Both the position numbers and the translations under genes were made by a program. 64,000 nt of DNA, from positions 248,001-312,000 of the forward strand of contig NZ_JADZ01000010.1 in assembly GCF_000518645.1 (NCBI RefSeq), written 5' to 3'. The DNA comes from Curvibacter gracilis ATCC BAA-807. GTDB lineage: Bacteria; Pseudomonadota; Gammaproteobacteria; Burkholderiales; Burkholderiaceae_C. This document shows, one piece after another, positions 41,743 to 50,214 of this stretch. Within the stretch, counting starts at the first letter, position 1, and the number at the start of each line of letters is the position of its first letter. The notes under the pieces were generated by a model. It saw only the letters and a program-made list of their open reading frames with translations, was not told the DNA's origin and searched no databases.

Positions 41743-43490
41743 GGCTTGAGCAGGGTTGCGGCGCGTTGGCCGTCGTGAAATTGAAGCGTCACCTCGACCG
41801 CCGGGGTCGAGGCACTGGTGATGGGTTCGCCCGAGTCGGCCCGCACCAGGGCAAAGCCTCGGCCCAGGGTCTTGCCCGGGCCTTGGCCGGCAATCTCGCG
41901 CATCAGGCTTTCGCTGCCCTGGCGCGCCTGGGCAATGGCCTGGCGCGCCAGCAAGCTGACATCGCCCAGGCTGCGGCTCAGGTGGTCTTGCTGCTGGCGC
42001 AGGTCGGCCCTGGCCTGGCTGCGGATGGCCTCCAGGTCGCTGCCCACCTGCAGGCGGGCGGTGCGCAGCATCTGGCGGGCTTCGGCGCGGATCTCGCCGA
42101 TCAGGGCGGGGGTTTCGCGCTGGGCCGACTGCAGCTGGGCCCGGGCCAGTTGCTGCACCTCGCCCAGCCGGCTTTGCGCAGCATCGGCAGCCTGCCGCAC
42201 CGTGACCACCGCGTGCAGGCGCACATCGGTCAGGGCCTGGCTGGCGCCGGCCTTGGCCAGCGCGATCTGCCCTAGCGCCCCGGTGTGCACCTGGGCCCGC
42301 AGCTGGGTGGCCTGCAGGCGGGCCTGCTCGACACTGCGCCGGGCCTGGGTGGCAATGCTGTCGAACATGGCGCGGGCCTGCTGCGCCCGCTCACGGATCA
42401 CCTGCTCGATGCCGGCAATCACCTTGGACGGGGTATCGAAACGTTGGTGGGCCACCTCGTCCAGCACGGTGTTGTCGCGCTCGTGCCCGATGCCGGTGAA
42501 CACGGGCACCGGCAACTCGCACAGGGCACGTGCCAGCGCGTAGTCGTTCAGCCAGGCCATGTCATTGACGGCCCCGCCGCCGCGGATCAGCACCACGGCA
42601 TCGGGCAGCCAGGGGTGGTTGACGCGGATCTGCTCCAGCGCGGCCAGCAGCTCCTGGCGGATCTCGGCGGGCGCGCCCTCGCCCTGGAAGCGGCTGTAAA
42701 CATAGATGAAACTGCACAGCCCATGGCGCTCCAGCCGGCTGGCCTCGGCCTGGAAGTCGCCCAGCCCGGCACCGCCCTCGGGTGCCACCACCAGCACGTG
42801 GTTGAAATCCCAAGGCGGGGGCAGCTCACGGTTGAGCTCGAACAGGCCCTCGCGGCGCAGGCGCTCGCGGATCTCACGCTTGGTGGCCTCCAGGTCGCCC
42901 AGCGTGTAATTGGGGTCGATCTCGTCGACCTCCAGCGAAAACCCATACTGCGCCTTGAACACGGGGCGGGCCCGCACCAGCAGCTTGAGCCCTGCCGCCA
43001 GCTCCACGCCTGTGGCCTGCTGGAACGCCGGCAGGATGCGCTGCGCCACGCTGGACCAGATCACAGCATGGGCCTTGGCCACCGTGTTGCCGCTCAGGTC
43101 ACGCTCCGACACCTCAAGGTAGACATGGTTGCGCGCCCGCACATCGACCACCTCGACCGTGGTCCACACCCCTTCGCGAAAGGCGTCGGACACCGCCACG
43201 GCCACGCCGCCCAGCAGGCGCGACAGGGAAATGCCCTTGGCATCGGCCGGGGCCAGGGCACCGGCACTGCCGCTCAAGGGCTCGGTCAATGCCGTGCCGG
43301 CGGCACGGGCCACCGCGCCCGCGCTGGCCACCGGCTCCAGCGCCAGGCCCTGGGGCAACCAGCGGGCAAAGGGGCCCAGGTCCAGCCCGGCCGGCACCCG
43401 CCATTGCCGCCGCGCCGGGTCCCAGCGGGCACCCAAGGCCTTGACTTGGTCCTTGTCGGCGTAAGTGGTGACGAGGTAGGTGTCGCTCAT
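41739..43490 (-). CDS. xseA: Exodeoxyribonuclease VII large subunit with N-terminal DUF5710-like domain
   Basis: 583 residues, against about 450 in E. coli. Residues 1-45 (MSDTYLVTTYADKDQVKALG and the following WDPARRQWRVPAGLDL) match DUF5710, a small domain otherwise seen in primase/plasmid proteins. The OB-fold (about 105-200) has VEVVDVRARNHVYLEVSERD. The catalytic part has VAPEGGAGLGDFQ, VVLIRGGGAVNDMAWLND and FTGIGHERDNTVLDEVAHQRFDTP. A very long coiled coil follows, then GKTLGRGFALVRADSGEPI. Together with XseB it degrades single-stranded DNA. ATG 43490 is well supported by the DUF5710 match. Confidence 0.92.
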   Translation of the reverse strand: MSDTYLVTTYADKDQVKALGARWDPARRQWRVPAGLDLGPFARWLPQGLALEPVASAGAVARAAGTALTEPLSGSAGALAPADAKGISLSRLLGGVAVAVSDAFREGVWTTVEVVDVRARNHVYLEVSERDLSGNTVAKAHAVIWSSVAQRILPAFQQATGVELAAGLKLLVRARPVFKAQYGFSLEVDEIDPNYTLGDLEATKREIRERLRREGLFELNRELPPPWDFNHVLVVAPEGGAGLGDFQAEASRLERHGLCSFIYVYSRFQGEGAPAEIRQELLAALEQIRVNHPWLPDAVVLIRGGGAVNDMAWLNDYALARALCELPVPVFTGIGHERDNTVLDEVAHQRFDTPSKVIAGIEQVIRERAQQARAMFDSIATQARRSVEQARLQATQLRAQVHTGALGQIALAKAGASQALTDVRLHAVVTVRQAADAAQSRLGEVQQLARAQLQSAQRETPALIGEIRAEARQMLRTARLQVGSDLEAIRSQARADLRQQQDHLSRSLGDVSLLARQAIAQARQGSESLMREIAGQGPGKTLGRGFALVRADSGEPITSASTPAVEVTLQFHDGQRAATLLKP

Positions 43491-43724
43491 GGGCGCAATG
43501 GTACGGCCTCCCGGCCCCGCTTCAGGGCTGAACGGCGCGCAAATGCCCTCCGCTCCCCAGGGCTTGGCCAATAGGCCCCAGCGCTGAACGGATCTGAGCG
43601 CCACCTCCCTGCCCCACCGGACCCACCGGCGCCCCACATCGTCGCCATTTGGCCCAACCCATGGGCTGATAGGATGGTCTGATTGGGCTTGGCGCCCGCG
43701 CACCCCCAGGGAGACTGGAACACC

Positions 43725-44117
43725 ATGAAGCTCGGATACACCATCGTCTATGTGCCTGATGTCAAAGCGTCGCTGCAGTTTTTTGCGACGGCCTTCGGCT
43801 TTGAGTTGAAGTTTTTGCATGAGTCTGGAACCTATGGCGAATTGGCCACGGGTGAGACCACCCTCGCCTTCGCGGCCCACGAACTGGGCCATGGCAACTT
43901 CCCGGGCGGCCATGTGGCGGCTTCTGAATCCCAAAAACCGTTGGGAATGGAACTGGGCCTGGTCACCGCGGATGTTGCAGGCGCGCACACCCGGGCACTT
44001 CAAGCGGGCGCCACCGAGCTGGCCGCGCCCAGCCAGAAGCCCTGGGGCCAGGTGGTGTCGTATGTTCGGGCCCCGGACGGAACCCTGATTGAGCTGTGCT
44101 CGCCCATGGGGGCCTAG
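43725..44117 (+). CDS. VOC-superfamily (glyoxalase/bleomycin resistance-like) protein
   Basis: 130 residues. KLGYTIVYVPDVKASLQFFATAFGFELKFLHESGTYGELATGETTLAFAAHE, a second beta-alpha-beta half with ELGLVTADVAGAHTRALQAGATELAAPSQKPWGQVVSYVRAPDGTLIELCSP. The final Glu (DGTLIEL) is a usual metal ligand. CAGGGAGACTGGAACACC precedes the ATG. Single-domain dioxygenase or glyoxalase-type; the substrate is not readable. Confidence 0.85.
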   Translation: MKLGYTIVYVPDVKASLQFFATAFGFELKFLHESGTYGELATGETTLAFAAHELGHGNFPGGHVAASESQKPLGMELGLVTADVAGAHTRALQAGATELAAPSQKPWGQVVSYVRAPDGTLIELCSPMGA

Positions 44118-44500
44118 GCAGCCAAGGCACAGGCTCGCCCCCTTTGCGGCACTCCCGTCTGGGTGGGCCGCAGCCAGCACGGAGCCGGTGCGGGCTCAGC
44201 CCAGCGCCGGGCACAACCGCCCTGCTCGATCTTCATGCCCGAGCCCACGCCCCCCTTTCAAGCGCGGTGTGAAAGAGCCCGTCACCCCCGCGGCAGATCG
44301 GACGCCGCGCTGACCTCATCGCTTGGCTCCACCATTTCCCATGGCATAGCTACCGCAGCGTCATGCCATTTCGTTCTAGCTGATATGACGTCAGCTCACT
44401 GGCCTGGGCCAACCCGAGTGCCGACAATCCAGAGTGCGCGAACAGCGCTCAAACCGACCGTTTAAGCGTCTGTATCTTCCTCCGACAACCGAGACAATCC
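44118..44500 (+). promoter_or_regulatory. 383-bp leader of a Bug receptor gene with two inverted repeats
   Basis: No gene seen. Two perfect inverted repeats lie side by side: ATGGCAT-N15-ATGCCAT (44341-44369) and AGCTGA-N7-TCAGCT (44378-44396), about 105-160 bp before the ATG at 44501. They look like operator sites for the downstream gene; no regulator is encoded next to it. Confidence 0.45.
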
Positions 44501-45523
44501 ATGCAACATGCCCTCCGCTCCTCCCAGCCGCTGACCCGTCGCCTGGCCGCCCTGGCCCTTGGCCTGGGTGCCGCCGGTGCCCTGCTGCCGGCCCAGGCCC
44601 AGAGCACGGCACCGGCCGTGCAGTTTCCGACCAAGCCGGTGCGCATCATCACGCCCTTCCCGGTGGGCGGTGGCCCGGACGGTGTGGCCCGCCTGGTGGC
44701 GGACAAGCTGTCGCGCATGTGGGGCCAGCCCGTGGTGGTCGAAAACCGCCCGGGGGGCAATGGGTTCATCGCCATCGATGCCTTCAAGCGTGGCGCCAAC
44801 GATGGCCATGACCTGATCCAGCTCGACGCCGTGCACATCGCGGCCTATCCGCACCTGTTCAAGAAGCTGCCCTACGACGTGGCCAAGGATTTCGACATCG
44901 TCCTGCCGCTGTTCAAGACCTACTTCTTTGTGAACGTGGCCACCAACAGCCCCTACAAGGACATGGGTGCCCTGATCGCGGACGCCAAGGCCCACCCGGG
45001 CAAGCTCAACTACGGCTCATGGTCGGTGGGCAACCCGGTGCACCTGGGCTCGGCCCTGCTCGAGAGCATGACCAAGACCGACATGACGCATGTGATCTAC
45101 AAGGAAACCACCCAGCTCTACACCGGCGTGGCCAATGGTGAGCTGAGCTTTGCGCTGGGCACCAGCGCCACCGCGGGCCCACTGCAGCGCGCGGGCAAGC
45201 TGCGCTTCCTGGCCGTGGCCGCGCCCAAGCGCCTGGCCAATTTCCCGGATGTGCCCACGGTGGCCGAATCCGGCGGCCCCGCCGGTTACGAGGTGACGGG
45301 CTGGAACGCCATCGCCGCCCCCAAGGGCGTGTCGCCCGCCGTGGCCGAGAAGATCAAGCGCGATGTGGAAAAGGCCCTGGCCGAAGCCGACGTGAAAGAG
45401 AAGTTCGTCTCCTTCGGCTACGAGGCCTTCCCCACCACCCGGGAACAGTTCAAGCAGTTCATGGACGGTGAATCGACCCGCTTTGCCGACGTGATCAAGA
45501 AAGCCGGCGCGTCGCTGGATTGA
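44501..45523 (+). CDS. Bug-family tripartite tricarboxylate transporter substrate receptor
   Basis: 340 residues with a Sec-type signal (RRLAALALGLGAAGALLPAQAQ), then KPVRIITPFPVGGGPDGVARLVADKL, VVVENRPGGNGFIAIDAFKRGANDGHDLIQLDAVH and LNYGSWSVGNPVHLGSALL. Very like the receptor at 4347-5348 across its length, including the GGNGF-IAIDAFKRG block. Stands alone, with a terminator-like hairpin following. The ligand is unknown. Confidence 0.92.
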   Translation: MQHALRSSQPLTRRLAALALGLGAAGALLPAQAQSTAPAVQFPTKPVRIITPFPVGGGPDGVARLVADKLSRMWGQPVVVENRPGGNGFIAIDAFKRGANDGHDLIQLDAVHIAAYPHLFKKLPYDVAKDFDIVLPLFKTYFFVNVATNSPYKDMGALIADAKAHPGKLNYGSWSVGNPVHLGSALLESMTKTDMTHVIYKETTQLYTGVANGELSFALGTSATAGPLQRAGKLRFLAVAAPKRLANFPDVPTVAESGGPAGYEVTGWNAIAAPKGVSPAVAEKIKRDVEKALAEADVKEKFVSFGYEAFPTTREQFKQFMDGESTRFADVIKKAGASLD

Positions 45524-45542
45524 CGCTGTTTCGCCAGTCAAA

Positions 45543-45568
45543 GCGGCCTGGGTGAATGCCCGGGCCGC
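45543..45568 (+). terminator. Probable terminator after Bug receptor gene
   Basis: GCGGCCTGGG and CCCGGGCCGC pair with one G-T wobble across six bases, followed by GTTGCTGTTT. About 20 bp after the stop codon. Confidence 0.6.
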
Positions 45569-45603
45569 GTTGCTGTTTCACAAGTCCCTAAAATAGCGGG
45601 CTT

Positions 45604-45960
45604 ATGTTCAACGAAATCCGATCCCTCGATCAGCAGATCGCGCAGCTTCAAGCGCAACGCGACGCATTGTTCCGCACCAAAAGGAAAGAGGCCGTCGAAC
45701 TGGCCCGAACCCTGGTGCAACAGTTTCAGCTCACGCCGGCCCAGGTGGCACTCAGTTCGCTGAGCCGCAGCCATGCCCCGACCAAGCTCAAACGGCCGGC
45801 CACTTTCTATGATCCGGGCCGTGGACTGTCCTGGGACGGCACCTTGAGCGGCAAGGGCCGCAAACCCAACTGGATCAAAGCCGCCATGGAAGACGGCACC
45901 ATCGAACACTTCCGCATCCAGGTGCAAAGCGCCAACACGGGCACCGGCACCGGGGCCTGA
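45604..45960 (+). CDS. H-NS-family DNA-binding protein
   Basis: 118 residues. The N-terminal coiled coil (MFNEIRSLDQQIAQLQAQRD and following, residues 1-40) is the oligomerisation region. C-terminal FYDPGRGLSWDGTLSGKGRKPNWIKAAMEDG is the H-NS core; the GKGRKPNW hook enters the minor groove of AT-rich DNA. The core has extra residues (DGTL) between the first Trp and the hook. H-NS proteins silence imported DNA, so this could act on the AT-rich island DNA elsewhere in the genome. Confidence 0.85.
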   Translation: MFNEIRSLDQQIAQLQAQRDALFRTKRKEAVELARTLVQQFQLTPAQVALSSLSRSHAPTKLKRPATFYDPGRGLSWDGTLSGKGRKPNWIKAAMEDGTIEHFRIQVQSANTGTGTGA

Positions 45961-46070
45961 ACGCAAGGCCTGCGGAAGATTTCCGGCATGTAAAGAAGCT
46001 TCAGCCCAATTGTCAGCCAGTCGATACAAACGATGACAAAGAGCTTTTTCAACCCTGACCAAGGATCACC

Positions 46071-46268
46071 ATGTCCAGCATTTCTTCCGTAGGTTCCAGC
46101 AACCCCTACCAGGCCCAGACCCCCGTCGCCAAGACTGGCGGCGTGGACGCGGATGGCGACAACGACGGCTCCCGTGCTGCCGTGGCGCCTGCCCCCGCCA
46201 GCAACAGCCAGCCACAACCCCCCAAGCCCACCGAGACCATGGGCAACTCGGTCAACACCTACGCCTGA
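46071..46268 (+). CDS. Small hypothetical protein with acidic repeat
   Basis: 65 residues. AAGGATCACC lies directly before the ATG. MSSISSVGSSNPYQ is followed by VDADGDNDGS, which resembles a Ca-binding loop, and a Pro-rich PAPASNSQPQPPKPTETMGN. Not a shadow of another gene: it stands alone with its own ribosome site. No family can be named. A perfect GC hairpin follows. Confidence 0.6.
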   Translation: MSSISSVGSSNPYQAQTPVAKTGGVDADGDNDGSRAAVAPAPASNSQPQPPKPTETMGNSVNTYA

Positions 46269-46274
46269 GCGAGC

Positions 46275-46294
46275 GGGCCTTCGGGCGAAGGCCC
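46275..46294. terminator. Hairpin between convergent genes
   Basis: GGGCCTTCG-GG-CGAAGGCCC is a perfect nine-base stem seven bases after the small gene; there is no T-run. It may end transcripts from both sides. Confidence 0.5.
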
Positions 46295-46333
46295 CAAGGC
46301 CCTGTTCGGGAGCCAGCAGGCCTCGGCACGGCC

Positions 46334-47938
46334 TCACAAACCGTGCGACTCACCCCACTGGGCCATCTTCTGCTCCAGTTCGGCCACGCGCTGCTCCAGT
46401 CGGCGCTCGCTGGAGATATCCATGATGACGCCGTACCAGCGCAGCAGCTCGCCCTGCTCGCTCAGGTGGGGATAGGCCTGACTGCGCACCCAGCGCCAAC
46501 TGTTGTCGGGCCAAAGAATGCGGAATTCGGTCTTGAATGGGGCCCGGCTCGGCAGGTGGGCCAACCACTCCGCATGCACCCGGTCACGGTCTTGCGGGTC
46601 CATGCGATCGCGCCAACGTTCATAACGCTCTTGTGCCGAGTGCAACGGGGTCCACTCGAAGGCCGGGCCCATGTAGTCGACAGCACCGTCCGGCCCGGCT
46701 GCCCAGGCGATGTTGGGGCCCAGCTCGATCGAGCGCCTGAAGTGCTCCTCGCTTTGCTGCAATACCCGCTCGGCCGTGACCCGGGCCGTGATGTCGATCA
46801 CCACCAGCGAGATGCCCAACCACTCGCCCAGTTCGTTGCACACGCGCTGGTGGGCCACCAGAAAGGTCGAGCCGGTGCCCTTGTGAAGGTATTCCGTGGG
46901 TGCCAGCTCGGCCCCGGCGCGCACCTGCTCCAGCGCGTCCAACAAGCTGCCGGAGCCCGGCTGGTTCAGCAATTTCTGCACCGATCGGCCACGCAATTCC
47001 ATCCGCTCCAGGCCCAGGTACTGGATGACCTTGGGGTTGGCGCTGATGATGCGCATTTCGGTGTCCAGAAAACACAGGCCCACCGGCGCGTCCTTGTAGA
47101 GGGTCTCCAGTTGGTGCAAGCGCTGAAAAGGCGACGCATCCAGTGGCGAATCATGGCCACTGTGGCAGCCGTCACGCGCCAGCTGCGCCAGCGCCTGGGC
47201 GTGAGGCGCCGGTCGGCCCAGCAGGTAGCCCTGCCCGAGGGTGCAGCCCATGTGCTGCAGCAGCTTGGCCTGGCGATCGGTTTCGATGCCTTCGGCGATC
47301 ACGTGCACGCCCAGGCTCTGACCCAGCCCGAGCACCGCGGTGACGATCTTCAGACTGCCCGAGTCCGACTCCAGATCCCGCACAAAGCTGGCGTCGATCT
47401 TGATCTCGTCAAACGGCAGGGACTGCAGGCGCGTCAGGCTGGAGTGGCCCGTGCCAAAGTCGTCCAACGACAGGCTGGCCCCCAAGCGCTTGATGGCGTC
47501 CACACTGCGGCGAGCCACCTGGCTGTCATGAAACAGGGCGTTCTCGGTGATTTCGATCTGCACCCGCTTCATGGGAAAACCCGCCTCGGTCACCGTGGCC
47601 TGGATCTGCTCGGCCAGATCGGGCAGCAGAAACTGGCTGGGTGCCAGGTTGAACGCCAGGTAGAAGTCGCCCGGCCAGTCGCGGGCCAGCGAGCAGGCCT
47701 CGCGGATCAGGTGCAGACTGAGTTCATGCAAGAGGCCCAGACCGTCGGCCAGGGGAATGAACACCCCGGGCGACACGGCGCCCAGCACAGGCGACGTCCA
47801 CCGTGCCAGCACTTCGAAGCCGGCAATCCGCCGGCTGCGCAAGCGCACCAGAGGTTGAAAGGCCGGCCACACCTCCCCTGCTTGCAGGGCGCCAGCAAGG
47901 CAGGCCCGGGTCTGATCGATGCTTGCAAGAGTCGTCAT
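46334..47938 (-). CDS. EAL-PAS-PAS cyclic-di-GMP phosphodiesterase
   Basis: 534 residues from ATG 47938. The EAL domain is N-terminal (about 10-250): FEVLARW, AFNLAPSQFLLP, VQIEITENALF, LDDFGTGHSSLTRL, DEIKIDASFV, VIAEGIET, GCTLGQGYLLGRPAP. The metal and catalytic residues are all present, so it should hydrolyse c-di-GMP. Two PAS domains follow (about 275-390 and 400-520; the second is PAS_3-like with WRWVRSQAYP). No GGDEF domain. The C-terminus is a short coiled coil. Soluble; its sensory input is unknown. Confidence 0.9.
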   Translation of the reverse strand: MTTLASIDQTRACLAGALQAGEVWPAFQPLVRLRSRRIAGFEVLARWTSPVLGAVSPGVFIPLADGLGLLHELSLHLIREACSLARDWPGDFYLAFNLAPSQFLLPDLAEQIQATVTEAGFPMKRVQIEITENALFHDSQVARRSVDAIKRLGASLSLDDFGTGHSSLTRLQSLPFDEIKIDASFVRDLESDSGSLKIVTAVLGLGQSLGVHVIAEGIETDRQAKLLQHMGCTLGQGYLLGRPAPHAQALAQLARDGCHSGHDSPLDASPFQRLHQLETLYKDAPVGLCFLDTEMRIISANPKVIQYLGLERMELRGRSVQKLLNQPGSGSLLDALEQVRAGAELAPTEYLHKGTGSTFLVAHQRVCNELGEWLGISLVVIDITARVTAERVLQQSEEHFRRSIELGPNIAWAAGPDGAVDYMGPAFEWTPLHSAQERYERWRDRMDPQDRDRVHAEWLAHLPSRAPFKTEFRILWPDNSWRWVRSQAYPHLSEQGELLRWYGVIMDISSERRLEQRVAELEQKMAQWGESHGL

Positions 47939-48175
47939 GCTTTTGATCACGCAGTGAGGTTGGAAGCGCTGCCCAGAGCACCGCTGGCACGGCAAAGCGG
48001 CACCGTTTGTCAGTGTACGGGGGAATCCCCTGGCACTGGCGAGGGATTTCACCGGTCTCCAGACGCTGCCATCCCGCATCAAACTGACATGACGGCCCCC
48101 TGCCGCTGCCCGGCATGATCGAGCCCGGCAGGGCCGCCGCTGACCTCACAGGCCTTGGCAAGGTGCCGGCCGCCA

Positions 48176-49399
48176 TCATCCCTGGTGCACCACCCCGGCC
48201 TGCAGCCATTGATCGATCTCGGAATCGGCACACCCGAACTCTTTCAGCAACTCGCGGCTGTGCTGACCGATGCGGGGCGCGGGGCTGCTGGCGATCTCAG
48301 AACGACCGCTGAAGGTCAATGGAGAGCCGATACCTCGGCTGCGACCTCCCAGACCATCCGGCACGTCCACCACCATGCCCACGGCCCGCGATTGCTCGTG
48401 CTCCAAAGCCTGCCCCGCGGTGTTGAGGGGGCCGGCCGGCACCCCCGCTGCATCGAAGCGGCTGCACCAGGTGGCGGTGTCGTGCTGCGCCAACACCTGG
48501 TTGATCAACATCTCCAGCGCTGGCCTGTTCTGAACCCGCTTTTGCGGATGGTCGAAGCGGGGGTCGGCACTCCACTCGGGATGCCCCAGCACCTCGCAGA
48601 TGCTGATCCAGGCCTTGGGGTTGCCGCCCCCGATCACCATGCCGCCATCCCGCGTCTTGAACACCTGGTAGGGCGCAATCAACGAGTGCGCGGTACCAAG
48701 GCGCGGGGTCTCGCGTCCGCTCGAAAAATAGTTGGCCGCCAGCCAGTAGGTCTGCTGCAACGAAGCCTGCAACAGCGAGGTTTCGACATGCTGGCCCTGA
48801 CCGGTCTTCAACCGGTGCACATAGGCGGACACGATGGCGAGGGCCGCCAGGATGCCTGCATTGGTATCCGCAATCGAAACACCTGGCTTCACCGGGGGGC
48901 CATCGGGCTCGCCGGTGGCACTGATCAGCCCGCTGAAGGCTTGCAGGATCAGATCGAACCCCCCTTTGCTCGCCAAGGGCCCGACCCGCCCATACCCCGT
49001 GATCGAGCAATAGATCAGACCGGGGTTGAACGGCCGAATGTCCTGGTAGCCCAAGCCGAGGCGCTCCATGACGCCGAGGCGGAAGTTCTCGGTCAGCACA
49101 TCACACTGACCGGCCAGGCGCTGGATGATGGCTTTGCCCGCTGGCGTGCGGATGTCCACGGCAAGAGAACGCTTGCCCCGATTGATCATGCGAAATGACG
49201 GCGGCATGGCACTGTCGCCCGGCTTTTGGTATTGGCGGGCATCATCGCCGCCCGGAAACTTCTCGATCTTGATCACCTCGGCGCCCAGGTCGGCCAGCAT
49301 CATGCCGCAGGTGGGGCCGGCCATGATCTGGGCCAGTTCGAGCACACGCACCCCCGCAAGCGGTTGATGGGGCGCGGCCATGGCTTGTTGCTGCTTCAT
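48176..49399 (-). CDS. CoA-transferase family III (CaiB/BaiF type)
   Basis: 407 residues. LAGVRVLELAQIMAGPTCGMMLADLGAEVIKIEKFPGGDDAR, NRGKRSLAVDIRTPAGKAIIQRLAGQCDVLTENFRLGVMERLGLGYQDIR (catalytic Asp region), NPGLIYCSITGYGRVGPLASKGGFDLILQAFSGL are hallmarks. ATG 49399 lies 36 bp after the hydratase stop; GTG 49438 would overlap it. Third gene of an IclR-regulated operon with enoyl-CoA hydratase and a Bug receptor, so it probably activates an imported carboxylate as CoA ester. Confidence 0.9.
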   Translation of the reverse strand: MKQQQAMAAPHQPLAGVRVLELAQIMAGPTCGMMLADLGAEVIKIEKFPGGDDARQYQKPGDSAMPPSFRMINRGKRSLAVDIRTPAGKAIIQRLAGQCDVLTENFRLGVMERLGLGYQDIRPFNPGLIYCSITGYGRVGPLASKGGFDLILQAFSGLISATGEPDGPPVKPGVSIADTNAGILAALAIVSAYVHRLKTGQGQHVETSLLQASLQQTYWLAANYFSSGRETPRLGTAHSLIAPYQVFKTRDGGMVIGGGNPKAWISICEVLGHPEWSADPRFDHPQKRVQNRPALEMLINQVLAQHDTATWCSRFDAAGVPAGPLNTAGQALEHEQSRAVGMVVDVPDGLGGRSRGIGSPLTFSGRSEIASSPAPRIGQHSRELLKEFGCADSEIDQWLQAGVVHQG

Positions 49400-49434
49400 T
49401 GGGATGCTTTCATGAATGGAGGACACGGGTGGGC

Positions 49435-50214
49435 TCACAGGCCCCGGAAAACAGGGGCACGGCGCTCGGCGAATGCCGCCCGCCCTTCGGCAAAATCAGC
49501 GCTGGCCAAGGTGCTGGCCTCGCGCTCACGCAACAGCTTCAGGTCGGTGTGCCCAGCCGCCAGTTCAAGAAGGGATTGCTTGGTCGCCTGGGCCGCCAAC
49601 GGAGCCAGTGCCGCCACCTGACGCACCAGCGCCTGCAGATGCCCCTCAAACGCTTCATCAGCCAGCACCCATTGCAGCCCTCCGGCCGCTTGCAACTGGT
49701 CGAAGCCCAAGGTCTGAGCGGTCAGAAAGGCCCGTTGCGCCAGGGCCGGACCCAGGCGTGCCACATAGCGGCGCAAACCGCTGGGGTAGTAATGCAGACC
49801 GAGCGCAGCCGCTGGCATGCGCCAATCGCAACCTGCCAGGCCCACCCGCAGGTCACAGGCCAGCACCAGATCGGTGGCGCCGCCAAACACACTGCCATTG
49901 ACCGCCGCCAGGGTGATGGGGCGCAGGTGTTCAAGGGTGTCGGCCACACGCTCGAACAGTTGGGGGTCGTGGGCGGCACTGTCAAAGCCACCCACGTCGT
50001 ATCCCGCGCAGAACACCGGCCGGGGCTGGCCCACCGTGACGGACGTGATGACCAGCACCCGCACCGCCAAGTCGGCTTCCACTTGGCGGAAATGCCGCAT
50101 CAAGGCGTGCAGATCTTCGGCTTGCAGACGGTTGCGCTGTGCCGGTCGGCACAAGGTGATCGTGGCCACGCCTCCCTCCACGATCAGCTCAGGTAGGCCG
50201 GTGCGGGGTGTCAT
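49435..50214 (-). CDS. Enoyl-CoA hydratase/isomerase family protein
   Basis: 259 residues. VATITLCRPAQRNRLQAEDLHALMRHF, FCAGYDVGGFD (oxyanion hole), LAAVNGSVFGGATDLVLACDLRVG, then the substrate helix region. The crotonase Glu pair is not obvious: the residues around PAAALGLHYYPSG differ from typical hydratases, so another crotonase reaction is possible. Start overlaps the receptor stop by ATGA. Confidence 0.85.
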   Translation of the reverse strand: MTPRTGLPELIVEGGVATITLCRPAQRNRLQAEDLHALMRHFRQVEADLAVRVLVITSVTVGQPRPVFCAGYDVGGFDSAAHDPQLFERVADTLEHLRPITLAAVNGSVFGGATDLVLACDLRVGLAGCDWRMPAAALGLHYYPSGLRRYVARLGPALAQRAFLTAQTLGFDQLQAAGGLQWVLADEAFEGHLQALVRQVAALAPLAAQATKQSLLELAAGHTDLKLLREREASTLASADFAEGRAAFAERRAPVFRGL

